A DNA stretch of 46,264 nt from an uncultured Flavobacteriaceae bacterium. GTDB taxonomy: Bacteria > Bacteroidota > Bacteroidia > Flavobacteriales > Flavobacteriaceae. Location of the stretch: assembly GCA_905479065.1 (NCBI GenBank), contig CAJQLB010000031.1, positions 1 to 46,264 of the forward strand. The letters are read 5' to 3'. The notes under the pieces are model-generated. The model searched no databases, was not told the DNA's origin, and was given only the letters and a program-made list of their open reading frames with translations. The position numbers were made by a program, and so were the translations under genes. Shown in pieces: positions 16,562 to 25,684 of the stretch (the stretch's first letter is position 1; each line of letters opens with the position of its first letter).

Positions 16562-17347
16562 TTAGAATCCTTCAAACACACCCAATCCAAACAATGCAAA
16601 ATCATATTTTACAGGATCATTTGAGTCAAATTCCCTAAGAGAAATATCTAATTCTTGCAACGCTTTTGCATCATTTTGTTTTCGTTTAATAAGCTTGAGT
16701 TTTCTGGCTACATTACCAGAATGTATATCTAGTGGACAAGACAATTGGCTAGGAGAGAGGCTAGTCCAAATACCAAAGTCAACACCGGTTACGTCTTGTC
16801 TTACCATCCATCTTAAAAACATATTAATCCTTTTGGCTGCTGAGTTTTTGAAGGGGTCACTGACATGTTTTTCTGTTCTTTTTTGATGCGGAAGTTCAAA
16901 AAACACTTGTTTAAAATGATGAATGCTCACTTGTAATGAATGTTTGTCTGCAAATTTTGAAAAAACAGCTTCTAATCCTCCATGTTTGCTATATATATGA
17001 CGCAAGCATTTAATAAATTGTATAAAGTCTGTACCATTAAAAGTCCTATGAACAAAAGGATACAACTTTTCCAAATCTTTAGCTTGGTAGTTCATTATAA
17101 AATCATGAGGAGCTTGTTCTAACAGTTCCATCATTTTTAGTGAACTTTTGATGATGCTTTTTCTGTTTCCCCAAGCGATGGTGGCAACAAGAAAAGCAGC
17201 TATTTCAATATCCTCTTTCACTGTAAATTCATGAGGAATTTGAATCGGATCACTTTCAATAAATTTAATGTTATTGTATTTTACGGTCTTCTCATCAAGA
17301 AAATCTTTGAGTTCAGTTTTCGTAAGTTGTGCAACAAGACTAGTCAT
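16562..17347 (-). CDS. TIGR02757 family protein (DUF2400)
   Basis: A cytosolic protein of 261 residues matching TIGR02757 by its layout: [21 protein letters not shown] near 42-62, [33 protein letters not shown] and the C-terminal [13 protein letters not shown]. The DxHxGNVAR block and the all-alpha character recall helix-hairpin-helix DNA glycosylases, but the family has no proven activity. The start overlaps the end of the LolD-type ATPase gene by 8 bases, and this pairing points to cotranscription rather than shared function. Confidence 0.9.
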   Translation of the reverse strand: MTSLVAQLTKTELKDFLDEKTVKYNNIKFIESDPIQIPHEFTVKEDIEIAAFLVATIAWGNRKSIIKSSLKMMELLEQAPHDFIMNYQAKDLEKLYPFVHRTFNGTDFIQFIKCLRHIYSKHGGLEAVFSKFADKHSLQVSIHHFKQVFFELPHQKRTEKHVSDPFKNSAAKRINMFLRWMVRQDVTGVDFGIWTSLSPSQLSCPLDIHSGNVARKLKLIKRKQNDAKALQELDISLREFDSNDPVKYDFALFGLGVFEGF

Positions 17348-18005
17348 TTAGAATAGTGCCATCTAACATTGTTAGTTTTCTATCAGCCATATCTGCTAAT
17401 TCACGATTGTGGGTAACGATGACGAATGTTTGTCCAAATGTGTCACGAAGTTTAAAAAACAGATTGTGTAAATTTTCTGCAGATTCACTATCCAAGTTGC
17501 CTGATGGTTCATCTGCAAATATGATTTTAGGATTATTTATTAAAGCTCTTGCCACAGCGACACGTTGTTGTTCACCCCCTGAGAGTTCATTTGGTTTATG
17601 ATTATATCTTGATGATAATCCTAAAAAATCAAGTAATTCTTTTGCTTTAGACTCTGCTTTAAACTTATCCGTCCCTTTAATGAAAGCAGGAAGGCACACA
17701 TTTTCTATCGCACTAAACTCTGGTAATAATTGATGAAATTGAAAAATAAACCCAAGTGTTTCATTTCTAAACTTGGACAATTCTTTTTCTCCCAATGTAT
17801 TTACAGCGGTATTATTAATTGTAAGTGAAGCATCGTTCGAATTAGAAACCTGATCCAAAGTTCCTAAAATTTGCAATAAAGTTGTTTTACCTGCACCAGA
17901 AACTCCAACAATAGAAACGATTTCTCCTTGCTTAATGTGTAAATCAACTCCTTTTAACACGTGTAAATCATCAAAGTGTTTTTGAATATTTTTTGCTTGA
18001 ATCAT
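17340..18005 (-). CDS. lolD: ABC transporter ATP-binding protein, LolD type
   Basis: A 221-residue ATPase of the MacB/LolD/FtsE group, expected to power the LolCE-like release of lipoproteins from the inner membrane. Walker [10 protein letters not shown] is at 34-42, the signature LSGGEQQR at 141-148, Walker B IIFADEP at 161-167, and the switch histidine in [10 protein letters not shown] near 200. The insert [18 protein letters not shown] with ENVCLPAFI is typical of LolD. The membrane partner is not in the window. The gene symbol is inferred from sequence type, because related MacB ATPases look alike. Confidence 0.88.
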   Translation of the reverse strand: MIQAKNIQKHFDDLHVLKGVDLHIKQGEIVSIVGVSGAGKTTLLQILGTLDQVSNSNDASLTINNTAVNTLGEKELSKFRNETLGFIFQFHQLLPEFSAIENVCLPAFIKGTDKFKAESKAKELLDFLGLSSRYNHKPNELSGGEQQRVAVARALINNPKIIFADEPSGNLDSESAENLHNLFFKLRDTFGQTFVIVTHNRELADMADRKLTMLDGTILND

Positions 18006-18075
18006 ATGTTGAAATTTAGCTTAAAAAAACAATAATGCAAAATAATATGTCATGATAAAAAATCAGAACTTTCAG

Positions 18076-20655
18076 TTAAGGGGAAGCAAGGATTGAATCA
18101 TCTTTCTGAAACAGCTCTTTCATGGTGTTGTAATCTAAAAAATAGACCATTTTTATTGAAAATGTGTGTTGTATGTTTTCATTAAATAAGTCAGTTAAAC
18201 TGTCACTAAAAGAATCCTGTGATTTTGATGTTGAATTAAATAATTGATTTCTATACAGTGCAACCAATTGACTTCCTGGTGCGAATTGCCATTCGTAACT
18301 CAAATCAAAATTCCAAATATTAAAGTTTCTATTTGGATCTAAATCCAAGCCTGTAATTGTATAATTATCATCACGTGATTGTGAGCCGTCTAATTCGAGT
18401 AAATACAAATTCTCATCATTGGTAGCTGTTGACCAATAATTACGAAACGACAACCGTAGTGCGTTTAAAGAATTAAAATTATAAATACCTGATATAGAGT
18501 TTTCAATAGTTTTTTGATTTCTTTCTGAAAATATAATATCGTCGTTATCTAGTTGGGTTACAAAACCTCGACTACCAAATTTCCGTTGGTATTCAATATC
18601 ATATTCTAGTGTAAATTTATCATTGAAACGAAATTCAGGCCCAAACCTTACGCGGTATTCTTTGAAGTCAAAATTTTTATCAATGATTGTAGCATAACTG
18701 AAATTACCGCTTGATGAAAAGGCTTTGTTACTATTGGTGTAAAAATAAGTTCTACCACCAACAAAATTTTTAAATGTGTAAAATCGATCATTTTCCTGAT
18801 CTCGTGGTTCAAAATAGTCTTTTTGTTCACCTAAAGAAGCTTCAATATTTCCGCCTATATACATTAAGCTTTTGGTTCTAGTATTAATGCTTATCTCTAT
18901 GTTATTTCCTGTATAATCATTGTTGCTGTACCTCCAATTTAGTTCGCTTTCTAAACGGATATTAAAGCTATTTAGCAGACCTTTTGGCTCAAATGTTTGG
19001 TATCTAAAATTAGTCTCAAGACTTTTAAAATTATTACGTGTCGAAAAACCCATATCATTAACATTATAAGAATTGTCGCGAATAGTACCCTCTAATCCAT
19101 ATTGAAATGTACCACTTATTTTACGCAAACTAAATCCAGCATCAAATCCTATGTCAGTATTCGACATTTCATTGATAGCACTTATTTTTCCTTGACCGCT
19201 AAAGTTATAAGTATTTGTCTTATCAGTGAGGCTCATGAGTAGCGCTGTGGCATTGGCATCTCTGAAAGACCCCTCTCGTGTAACGTTGGTATTGATGACT
19301 GATACTGAAGAATTTTGATTAAATTGTTGGTCCAAGACAATGATATTATAATTAGCAAAAGGCTCAGTTGTTCGATTCCGGTAGGTAATCGTAGAATCTA
19401 TTTTTTGATTATTGGTATCATAAGAAAAGGATGTTTTTTTTATCCGTGCTACTGTTTTTTCTGTTATTGCGTTGAAGACACCAATGCCCAATCCATTTTT
19501 ATTACGTCCTGATATTTTTATGGCATTAAGCATCTTAACACTGCTTGGATTGTCAACAACCTCTTCCACGACTTCATCAGTTTCAATTAAGTCATCATCA
19601 ACAGAATTCCTCTCTATTGGGGAGTTTCCAATACGTCTTGAATAAAATAAATCACCTTTACTAAATAAATTTATTCCTTCCTTAAAAAATTGTCGCTGCT
19701 CATCAAAACGTTGTTCAAATGGACCAAGGTTTAACTCAATATCATCAAAAGCAGCTTGACTAAAATCTGGAACAAGTGTTGCATCTAATGTAAAACTTTC
19801 TGTAATTCCATACTTTAAGTCCATGCCAAAACCAACATTGTTAATTGGTATCTCTCCCTTCTCTGAAACAGCAGTAAATGAAGTAAATGGGTAAAACATG
19901 AGCCTTGTCGGAGGAGAAATATTATTTAAACCTTTTAAAAGACCATCATAAAGGCCTTCGTTACCTACAGTTCTGTCTATGGAATTCCAACTGTAGTCAA
20001 GCCCCTCTTTTCTAAATTTGCGAAAAAATTGAATTCCCCATGTTGCATCTTCTCGATTTGCAAAGCGAAGCGCAGCGTAAGGGATTTTCATTTCAACAAT
20101 CCAACCGTCTTCAACAAATTTTACTGAACTGTCCCAAACAGCATTCCATCCTCTATCTCCTCTTGGACCAGGACCCCCGCCGCGACGACCACTAGCCCCT
20201 CCGATTATATCTACCTGAGTTCCTGAGCTCAAAACATAGAACTTAATGTTATTTTGTGCATCATTGTTTGGGTTAAAGGTCACGCCAAAATAGTCTGCTT
20301 GCCCAAAATCATCACGTGGAGAAAATACTTTCAATATGTTTTCTGGACGATCGTGTAGGTAGGCAGATATATAAATAGCTTTATCATCGTAGGTCAATTT
20401 CACTGCTGTCCTTTGATACTCTTTAGCAGAGACCTTCATTTCGGGATTATACTGGACAAAATCTGTGGCTATATTTGAGGCTGTCCAAGCGGTATCGTTT
20501 AAAACTCCATCTATTTTTGGAGGATTATCAGTCTTTTTTATTGTGTAAGTTTTTTTTTCTTGTGCATCAAGACACATATTGAAGCTAAGAATAAAAAGTA
20601 AGGCACAACTAAACCGAGCTATACAAGTCATGCGCGACATACATTGTAAAAGCAA
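18076..20655 (-). CDS. DUF5916 outer-membrane protein with CBM9-like N-terminal domain
   Basis: A large secreted protein of 859 residues. The signal peptide is ARFSCALLFILSFNM, cleaved near LDAQEKK. Alternative starts at 20640 and 20631 (MTCIARFS) give shorter signals. Residues about 40-230 resemble a family 9 carbohydrate-binding domain: PPKIDGVLNDTAW, AIYISAYLHDRPE, GWIVEMKIPYAALRF. The rest matches DUF5916: FPFTSFTAV-like strand, LDATLVPDFSQ, FDEQRQFFKEGINLF and many alternating strands consistent with a membrane beta-barrel up to the C-terminus (FSIKMVYFLDY). A glycine/arginine-rich loop (GGASGRRGGGPGPRGDRG) near 152-169 is unusual. Function is unknown; binding or import of glycans is a guess. 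It appears monocistronic, with its own -7 box. Confidence 0.88.
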   Translation of the reverse strand: MLLQCMSRMTCIARFSCALLFILSFNMCLDAQEKKTYTIKKTDNPPKIDGVLNDTAWTASNIATDFVQYNPEMKVSAKEYQRTAVKLTYDDKAIYISAYLHDRPENILKVFSPRDDFGQADYFGVTFNPNNDAQNNIKFYVLSSGTQVDIIGGASGRRGGGPGPRGDRGWNAVWDSSVKFVEDGWIVEMKIPYAALRFANREDATWGIQFFRKFRKEGLDYSWNSIDRTVGNEGLYDGLLKGLNNISPPTRLMFYPFTSFTAVSEKGEIPINNVGFGMDLKYGITESFTLDATLVPDFSQAAFDDIELNLGPFEQRFDEQRQFFKEGINLFSKGDLFYSRRIGNSPIERNSVDDDLIETDEVVEEVVDNPSSVKMLNAIKISGRNKNGLGIGVFNAITEKTVARIKKTSFSYDTNNQKIDSTITYRNRTTEPFANYNIIVLDQQFNQNSSVSVINTNVTREGSFRDANATALLMSLTDKTNTYNFSGQGKISAINEMSNTDIGFDAGFSLRKISGTFQYGLEGTIRDNSYNVNDMGFSTRNNFKSLETNFRYQTFEPKGLLNSFNIRLESELNWRYSNNDYTGNNIEISINTRTKSLMYIGGNIEASLGEQKDYFEPRDQENDRFYTFKNFVGGRTYFYTNSNKAFSSSGNFSYATIIDKNFDFKEYRVRFGPEFRFNDKFTLEYDIEYQRKFGSRGFVTQLDNDDIIFSERNQKTIENSISGIYNFNSLNALRLSFRNYWSTATNDENLYLLELDGSQSRDDNYTITGLDLDPNRNFNIWNFDLSYEWQFAPGSQLVALYRNQLFNSTSKSQDSFSDSLTDLFNENIQHTFSIKMVYFLDYNTMKELFQKDDSILASP

Positions 20656-20966
20656 CTAATTTTGTTAAAATCGCTTGAATTCATAATTTCAAATCTACTA
20701 TTCGTATTAATTCTATTGTCATAAGTAAATGTTAAAAAAAACCAGTCATATTTGGAGTTTGAAGCGACCTTCTGAAACATCTAAAGTGGACGTAACATGA
20801 TTCAAAAAAATGCAAGTGTTGCTGCAATTGTAAATGTTATTGGAATGAAAAATCACTATTTAGAATGAGAATGTTGTTCAGTAATATTTAAAATAATGGT
20901 GTGACAAATAATGTTTGGTAAGGCAGCTCTTACAAAGTAATCTGTAAGTGTTGTTGTTATTTTTAA
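20656..20966. other. Non-coding gap between the DUF5916 and DUF6787-like genes
   Basis: AT-rich and carrying no credible gene. It holds the DUF5916 -7 box (20697-20690, minus). A 6-bp inverted repeat, CTTACA (20929-20934) and TGTAAG (20943-20948), lies just past the end of the DUF6787-like gene. The only ATG frame of note is a 23-codon plus-strand frame near 20797, which I do not call. Confidence 0.5.
20690..20697 (-). promoter_or_regulatory. -7 promoter box for the DUF5916 gene
   Basis: Minus strand TAGATTTG, a full TAnnTTTG match, lies 35 bases above the ATG at 20655. No TTG is present at the -33 position. Confidence 0.4.
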
Positions 20967-21473
20967 TCAGCCTTTAATAAATTTGCCAAATCCCATACGT
21001 TTTGCAAATCGTTTTAAGAAATTTTTAAAAAAAAGTGATTGACCAAATAGCCAAGCAAAGGAAATCAGGAGTATTTGATAACAGATAAGACCTATGACCA
21101 CATAAAGTATCCAATAAATGATTTCATTTAAATTCGTTTTTGTAATACCTATGAACGCCATAACGGGTTTACTCACAAACACAGAAGATGACCCTGTAAT
21201 TGCAAAGACAATAAAAATTCGAATCATTTCCCACCGATACGTAACAACCCATTTATTTTCAAGTCGCTTAAAACAAAACAGAAAGAATTTTAATAAGAGC
21301 GCGTAAATAACAAGACTTGTTGTTATCAAAAAAAACAAATCAGATGGGTTTTGCCTGTCAAAAATAGTACTTGCCAACTTGTACGAACTGTAAAGTAGCA
21401 AGACGGTACCTAAAAAAGGAAAAAACAACTGCCAATTATGTTGAATTTCCCAGCGTGTTTTAAATTTTTGCAT
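20967..21473 (-). CDS. DUF6787-like membrane protein
   Basis: An integral membrane protein of 168 residues, started at ATG 21473 (MQKFKTRWEIQHNWQLFFPF). The upstream ATG at 21500 lies above the -7 box at 21497-21490 and so would not be transcribed from it. Four membrane helices are seen, and the segment FIVFAITGSSSVFVSKPVMAFIGI matches the core I associate with DUF6787. The C-terminus is basic (FLKRFAKRMGFGKFIKG), presumably cytoplasmic. Function is unknown. It follows the DUF6146-like lipoprotein gene by 33 bases and the two look like a functional pair. Confidence 0.78.
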   Translation of the reverse strand: MQKFKTRWEIQHNWQLFFPFLGTVLLLYSSYKLASTIFDRQNPSDLFFLITTSLVIYALLLKFFLFCFKRLENKWVVTYRWEMIRIFIVFAITGSSSVFVSKPVMAFIGITKTNLNEIIYWILYVVIGLICYQILLISFAWLFGQSLFFKNFLKRFAKRMGFGKFIKG

Positions 21474-21489
21474 AAAACTAAATTCTTTG

Positions 21490-21497
21490 CAAATATA
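21490..21497 (-). promoter_or_regulatory. -7 promoter box for the DUF6787-like gene
   Basis: Minus strand TATATTTG (21497-21490), a full consensus match, lies 17 bases above ATG 21473, inside the gap after the lipoprotein gene. No -33 box is visible. Confidence 0.4.
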
Positions 21498-21506
21498 CAA
21501 CTGAAA

Positions 21507-21983
21507 TTAAATTTTGGGAAGTATTCCTGATAATTGTTGTTCATGTCGTAATTGAAAATAAATAAAGTAATTGTAAAGCTTATAATTTACTTCATAACCG
21601 TATTTTAAATGGACGTTGTAATTAATTTGCATTTCATACAAATGTGCATATTGTGCTGAAGCTTGTAGTACGCGACGATTCCATTCTGACACGTAAACTT
21701 GATTTCTGCCTTCAAGAAATTCTAAAGAATAATAACCTGATGGTTTTGCCATCCGTTCTAGCCATGAGCCAAATCCCGGTTCTATAATCATGATGTCGTA
21801 GGTGAGAGAATCATGAGAGATTTTAATAGTATCTTGAGCCGCTACTGCTGTCTCGACAGATTTACTTGTTTGAATTTGATTCGTTTTACACGTCGTGACA
21901 ATAAGTGTCAGAAGGCATATCAGAAATGCTTTGATGAACAACTTTTTTGAGTGTGAGTTTCCGATAATCAATTGTGATTTCAT
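21507..21983 (-). CDS. DUF6146-like lipoprotein
   Basis: A 158-residue protein with a basic N-terminus, a hydrophobic stretch at about 17-31 and a cysteine C32 in LIVTTCKT, read as a lipoprotein signal (a threonine at -1 is unusual). The mature domain has MIIEPGFGSWLERM, GYYSLEFLEGRNQVYVSEWNRR and NYNVHLKYGYEVNYKLYNYF, the blocks I associate with DUF6146. Function is unknown. It lies 49 bases after serA on the same strand, so it may be the end of the serC-serA transcript, and 33 bases before the DUF6787-like gene. Confidence 0.78.
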   Translation of the reverse strand: MKSQLIIGNSHSKKLFIKAFLICLLTLIVTTCKTNQIQTSKSVETAVAAQDTIKISHDSLTYDIMIIEPGFGSWLERMAKPSGYYSLEFLEGRNQVYVSEWNRRVLQASAQYAHLYEMQINYNVHLKYGYEVNYKLYNYFIYFQLRHEQQLSGILPKI

Positions 21984-22032
21984 TTTCTATCAAGGGCACA
22001 ACTACTGTTTTTACAGAGAAGAGTAATCATGC

Positions 22033-22986
22033 TTAGTTAGACATTAAACTAATGATTTGAGAAGCCAATTCTTCTCCAATTCTATCTTGAGCTTCATTTG
22101 TTGCCGCACCAATATGAGGTGTCAATGATATTTTGTTATTCATTAAAACTTGAACTGCTGGAGTTGGTTCTTCTTCAAAAGTATCTAAACCAGCAAAGGC
22201 AATTTTATTTGATTTTAAAGCCTCGATTAAAGCTACTTCATCGATAACACCACCTCTCGCAGCATTTATAATACCAGATCCCTCTCTCATGAGATCCAAT
22301 TGTTTTTGCCCTATGACATAGTCTTTTTGAGCTGGAACATGTAGGGTGATAAAATCTGAATGTTTTAGAACCTCTTCCATCGGTTCCGTCTCAATGTTTA
22401 TATTGATAAATTGGCCATTGTAAAATTCCACTTTTATGGTTGCTTCTCCTACAAATTTATCACTAGCGATTACTTTCATGCCAACACCCAAGGCAATCTT
22501 AGCCACTTCGCGACCAATTCTACCAAAACCTATAATGCCTAAAGTTTTTCCTCTTAGCTCTGTTCCTTTGGCATAACTTTTTTTGAGGGCTTTAAATTTG
22601 GTATCACCGTCTAATGGCATATTTCTATTCGAATCGTATAAGAATCGAGACCCACCATAAAGGTGGGCAAATACTAATTCAGCTACAGAGTTAGAAGATG
22701 CTGCGGGTGTATTGATAACGTGAATGCCCTTTGAACGCGCATAGTCAACATCAATATTATCCATACCAACACCTCCTCGACCAATAATTTTAATTGAAGG
22801 ACATGCGTCTATGAGATCTTTTCTAACAGTTGTTGCACTTCTTACAAGGATGACATCGATGCTATTTTCATTAATGTAGTTGGTTAGCTGCTCTTGAGCC
22901 ACAGTTGTTGTGAGAACTTCAAAATTTGCTCTTGTTAAGGCGTCTACGCCATTTTGAGATATACCGTCGTTTGCTAAAACTTTCAT
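22033..22986 (-). CDS. serA: D-3-phosphoglycerate dehydrogenase, short form
   Basis: The first enzyme of serine synthesis, oxidising 3-phosphoglycerate with NAD. It has 317 residues, the short type with no regulatory ACT or ASB domain. The NAD loop GFGRIG is at 153-158, and the catalytic residues R244 (NAARGGVID), E273 (FEEEP) and H291 (PHIGAA) are complete. The GRGGVGMDNID block near 69-78 forms the substrate-binding loop. It lies 3 bases after serC on the same strand, which supports the substrate assignment over other D-2-hydroxyacid dehydrogenases. With no ACT domain, direct serine feedback is not expected. Confidence 0.94.
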   Translation of the reverse strand: MKVLANDGISQNGVDALTRANFEVLTTTVAQEQLTNYINENSIDVILVRSATTVRKDLIDACPSIKIIGRGGVGMDNIDVDYARSKGIHVINTPAASSNSVAELVFAHLYGGSRFLYDSNRNMPLDGDTKFKALKKSYAKGTELRGKTLGIIGFGRIGREVAKIALGVGMKVIASDKFVGEATIKVEFYNGQFININIETEPMEEVLKHSDFITLHVPAQKDYVIGQKQLDLMREGSGIINAARGGVIDEVALIEALKSNKIAFAGLDTFEEEPTPAVQVLMNNKISLTPHIGAATNEAQDRIGEELASQIISLMSN

Positions 22987-22989
22987 TTG

Positions 22990-24054
22990 TTATGCTTTAT
23001 TTTCTAATTCACTCATTATTTCTACTAAGACTTGAACGCTCTCGAGTGGTAGTGCGTTATACATAGAGGCTCTATATCCACCAACACTTCTATGCCCATT
23101 GATGCCATTGATACCAGCACTATGACACATTGTTTCAAATGTCTCTTTTAAATCATCATTAGTTAATGTGAAAGTAGCATTCATCATGGATCGATCTACC
23201 TTACTAGAGTACCCTTTAAACAATGGATTTAAATCAATTTCAGAATACATTAAACGAGCTTTCTTTTCATTTTCCTTTTCTATAGCTTCAATCCCTCCTA
23301 AATTTTTTAGCCACTGCAACGTCAACATTGAAGTGTATACCGCAAATACAGGTGGTGTATTAAACATACTACCTTTATTCATATGTATTTTATAATCCAT
23401 CATGGATGGAATGTGTCGCGATACTTTTCCCAAAACATCTTCTTTGATTACTACGAGAGTTGTCCCCGCTGGACCCATATTTTTTTGAGCTCCTGCATAA
23501 ATAATATCAAATTTCGAAAAATCTAATTGTCGGGAAAAAATATCACTACTCATGTCACAAACCATTGGGATTGGACAATCTGGAAATTCTTTAATTTGAG
23601 TTCCAAAAATTGTGTTGTTAGAAGTACAGTGAAAATAGTCATACTCCTCAGGGATATCAAATCCTTTCGGAATATAGTTGTAATTACCACTTTTAGAGGA
23701 CGCTACTTCGTAAATATCATCATATATTTTTGCCTCTTTAATAGCTTTATCACTCCATGTTCCTGTGTTTAAATAACCAGCACGTTTTTCAAGTAAATTT
23801 AATGCTACCATTAAAAATTGTGTACTAGCACCACCTTGAAGAAAGAGTGCTTTATAGCCTTTACCTTCTAGGCCAAGAAGTTCTATAGCGAGACTTCTTG
23901 CTTGTTCCATTACATCTACAAATTCTTTACTGCGGTGAGATATTTCAATAAGCGATAACCCACTATTATTAAAGTCCATTACAGCTTCAGATGCTTTGAT
24001 AATTACCTCTTGAGGCAATATACAAGGGCCTGCACTAAAATTATGCTTTTTCAT
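22990..24054 (-). CDS. serC: Phosphoserine aminotransferase
   Basis: The second step of serine synthesis: a PLP enzyme that makes O-phosphoserine from 3-phosphohydroxypyruvate and glutamate, also able to act in pyridoxine synthesis. Its 354 residues fit the family. The N-terminus HNFSAGPCILP is the family signature, QGGASTQF at about 73-80 binds the cofactor phosphate, and K191 in YAGAQKNMGPAG forms the Schiff base. RSVGGYRASMYNA near the C-terminus contacts substrate. It leads the serC-serA operon and starts 83 bases after the stop of the acyl-CoA reductase gene. No promoter box was found in that gap. Confidence 0.96.
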   Translation of the reverse strand: MKKHNFSAGPCILPQEVIIKASEAVMDFNNSGLSLIEISHRSKEFVDVMEQARSLAIELLGLEGKGYKALFLQGGASTQFLMVALNLLEKRAGYLNTGTWSDKAIKEAKIYDDIYEVASSKSGNYNYIPKGFDIPEEYDYFHCTSNNTIFGTQIKEFPDCPIPMVCDMSSDIFSRQLDFSKFDIIYAGAQKNMGPAGTTLVVIKEDVLGKVSRHIPSMMDYKIHMNKGSMFNTPPVFAVYTSMLTLQWLKNLGGIEAIEKENEKKARLMYSEIDLNPLFKGYSSKVDRSMMNATFTLTNDDLKETFETMCHSAGINGINGHRSVGGYRASMYNALPLESVQVLVEIMSELENKA

Positions 24055-24137
24055 TGTTATGAATAAAAATTATTTTTAAAAAGGTAAAAGTCTGAAATAT
24101 TAGTCAATTAAAAACTAATAAAATGATAAAATTGTCA

Positions 24138-25196
24138 TCAAATTTTTAACAAAAATTCAATTGTATCAACATTATCTGCAAAGTCCCACAAATTAGGTGT
24201 TTGAGTACAGCCAAATTTTATTTCTGAATCTAAAAAATTTGAGGCAACTACGCATTGAATTTTAGTGTGGTCCTTATTTAGTCTCTTTTTAAGTGTTTTT
24301 TTCGAATCATAAAATTCATAAAATAGGGTAGCGATAGGTGAAGAATAACGATGATCCTCTTTAAGCATCAGAAATCCATTTTCTAACATGTCAAATTCAC
24401 TCATTAAATAAACAGCTTTGTTGTAATCATAATTATTGGCATATTTTGACTGATTTATGATTGGATGCCAACTATAAATGGACTGGAAAAAATCTTTAAA
24501 GTCATAAGATTTAGGAACAAATAATTTTGATACATTTCTACATCCTAGCCCATAATATCTAAAAATATCAATTGACAAAGCCTCTAAATCGTTCTTGGTT
24601 TCATTTCCATTTAAAACCGCAACAGAATTTCTATTATTTCGAATAATAGATGGAACCTCTCTAAAATAGTATTCAAAATAACGCGCAGTGTTATCACTTC
24701 CAGTAGCAATAACGGCATCAAAATCTTTTAACTGTCCATCGACAAATGTGATTTTTGATTTGAAACCCGGCTCAACAATCTCTAAATATTTTGCTATTAA
24801 GGGCAATAATTGTTTGTCGTTTGTTGCTTGTTTTACCACAACATTGTGACCAGAAATAAGTACTGAAAAAAAGTCATGAAATCCAACTAATGGAATATTT
24901 CCTGCCATAATGATGGCGACATTTTTACAAGATATTGAAGTCATGTCATACTTTAGTATAAAGGTATTAATATTACTGTAAGTCAATTGATTAGACCAAC
25001 CTTTTAAAGAGTATATTAAATTATCTTTCGTAAACCAGCCATTGGTTTCTTCTGCTAATTTTAGTTGATGTTTAAAACCATCAAAAAACAAATCATTGTA
25101 TTTTACAGAGCTATCTTTAACGGGATCTATTTGTTCAAATTGAGTTAGAAACTTTCCTAATTCTACAAATGCATTTATTCTCTTTTCTAATTCCAT
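24138..25196 (-). CDS. Acyl-CoA reductase, LuxC family
   Basis: A 352-residue member of the LuxC branch of the aldehyde dehydrogenase superfamily, which reduces acyl-CoA or acyl-thioester to an aldehyde with NADPH. The cofactor-binding [13 protein letters not shown] is at about 98-110, [10 protein letters not shown] follows, and [11 protein letters not shown] is at 164-174. The catalytic cysteine is C219 in [13 protein letters not shown]. There are no luxD or luxE partners nearby, so this is not a bioluminescence locus. The family is common in Bacteroidota, usually beside a ferredoxin gene as here. The physiological substrate is unknown. It is divergent from the ferredoxin gene, with overlapping promoters. 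Confidence 0.9.
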   Translation of the reverse strand: MELEKRINAFVELGKFLTQFEQIDPVKDSSVKYNDLFFDGFKHQLKLAEETNGWFTKDNLIYSLKGWSNQLTYSNINTFILKYDMTSISCKNVAIIMAGNIPLVGFHDFFSVLISGHNVVVKQATNDKQLLPLIAKYLEIVEPGFKSKITFVDGQLKDFDAVIATGSDNTARYFEYYFREVPSIIRNNRNSVAVLNGNETKNDLEALSIDIFRYYGLGCRNVSKLFVPKSYDFKDFFQSIYSWHPIINQSKYANNYDYNKAVYLMSEFDMLENGFLMLKEDHRYSSPIATLFYEFYDSKKTLKKRLNKDHTKIQCVVASNFLDSEIKFGCTQTPNLWDFADNVDTIEFLLKI

Positions 25197-25202
25197 TTAC
25201 GG

Positions 25203-25234
25203 TTTGGTTATGAATTGTTTTGGAGTTATTTTTG
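25203..25234 (+). promoter_or_regulatory. Bacteroidota-type promoter of the ferredoxin gene
   Basis: TTTG at 25203-25206, a 20-base spacer and TATTTTTG at 25227-25234 match the consensus fully. Transcription would start near 25240, giving a leader of about 33 bases to ATG 25273. This rules out the ATG at 25204 as the start. Confidence 0.65.
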
Positions 25235-25244
25235 CAGCTGCAAA
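25231..25244. repeat. 14-bp perfect palindrome between the luxC-like and ferredoxin genes
   Basis: TTTGCAGCTGCAAA reads the same on both strands. It overlaps the ends of both -7 boxes (25227-25234 plus strand, 25241-25248 minus strand). It is a candidate operator, but its symmetry may also simply come from two facing -7 boxes. Confidence 0.55.
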
Positions 25245-25248
25245 TTTA
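25241..25248 (-). promoter_or_regulatory. -7 promoter box for the acyl-CoA reductase gene
   Basis: Minus strand TAAATTTG (25248-25241), a full TAnnTTTG match, lies 45 bases above ATG 25196. The -33 region has only CTTT near 25269. It faces the ferredoxin -7 box across the palindrome centre. Confidence 0.4.
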
Positions 25249-25272
25249 AGCAAACTAAAACGAATAAAAGTT

Positions 25273-25626
25273 ATGGCAATCATAATTACTGATGAATGTA
25301 TTAACTGCGGGGCGTGTGAACCAGAATGTCCTAATACAGCCATTTATGAAGGTGCTGATGATTGGAGATACAATGACGGTACCAGTCTAAAGGGCAGTAT
25401 CATATTACCCAATGGTAAAGCTGTGGATGCAGATGAGGCTCAACAACCCATAAGTGATGAACTTTATTACATTGTGCCTGATAAGTGCACAGAATGTAAA
25501 GGTTTTCATGAAGAACCTCAATGTGCTGCTGTATGTCCAGTAGATTGTTGCGTACCTGATGATAATTTTGTTGAAACTGAAGACACATTGTTAGGAAAAC
25601 AACGATTCATGCATCCTGATGAATAA
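25273..25626 (+). CDS. Ferredoxin with two [4Fe-4S] clusters
   Basis: A 117-residue bacterial-type electron carrier, starting at ATG 25273 ([10 protein letters not shown]). A longer in-frame start at 25204 is rejected because the promoter lies inside it. Cluster 1 is C9-C12-C15 in [11 protein letters not shown] with C19 before P. Cluster 2 uses C72-C75 (CTEC), then C84, C88 and C92, with an eight-residue loop between CxxC and the next cysteine as in Alvin-type ferredoxins. An additional C93 is present. Alvin-type ferredoxins run at unusually low potential. The partner is unknown; the divergent acyl-CoA reductase is a neighbour, not a proven partner. Confidence 0.95.
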   Translation: MAIIITDECINCGACEPECPNTAIYEGADDWRYNDGTSLKGSIILPNGKAVDADEAQQPISDELYYIVPDKCTECKGFHEEPQCAAVCPVDCCVPDDNFVETEDTLLGKQRFMHPDE

Positions 25627-25684
25627 AGAGGCATAATAGATATCTTTCAAACAAATAATTTATAATTTACAAATTGAAATCTTT

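Noticed and set aside
20797-20868. 23-codon plus-strand frame MIQKNASVAAIVNVIG...
   Set aside because: Too short, no good promoter (CATATTTG only 7 of 8, no -33 box) and no supporting context.
25204-25272. Upstream ATG of the ferredoxin frame adding 23 residues
   Set aside because: The -7 box and predicted transcription start lie within this extension, and the family begins right at the cluster-binding segment.
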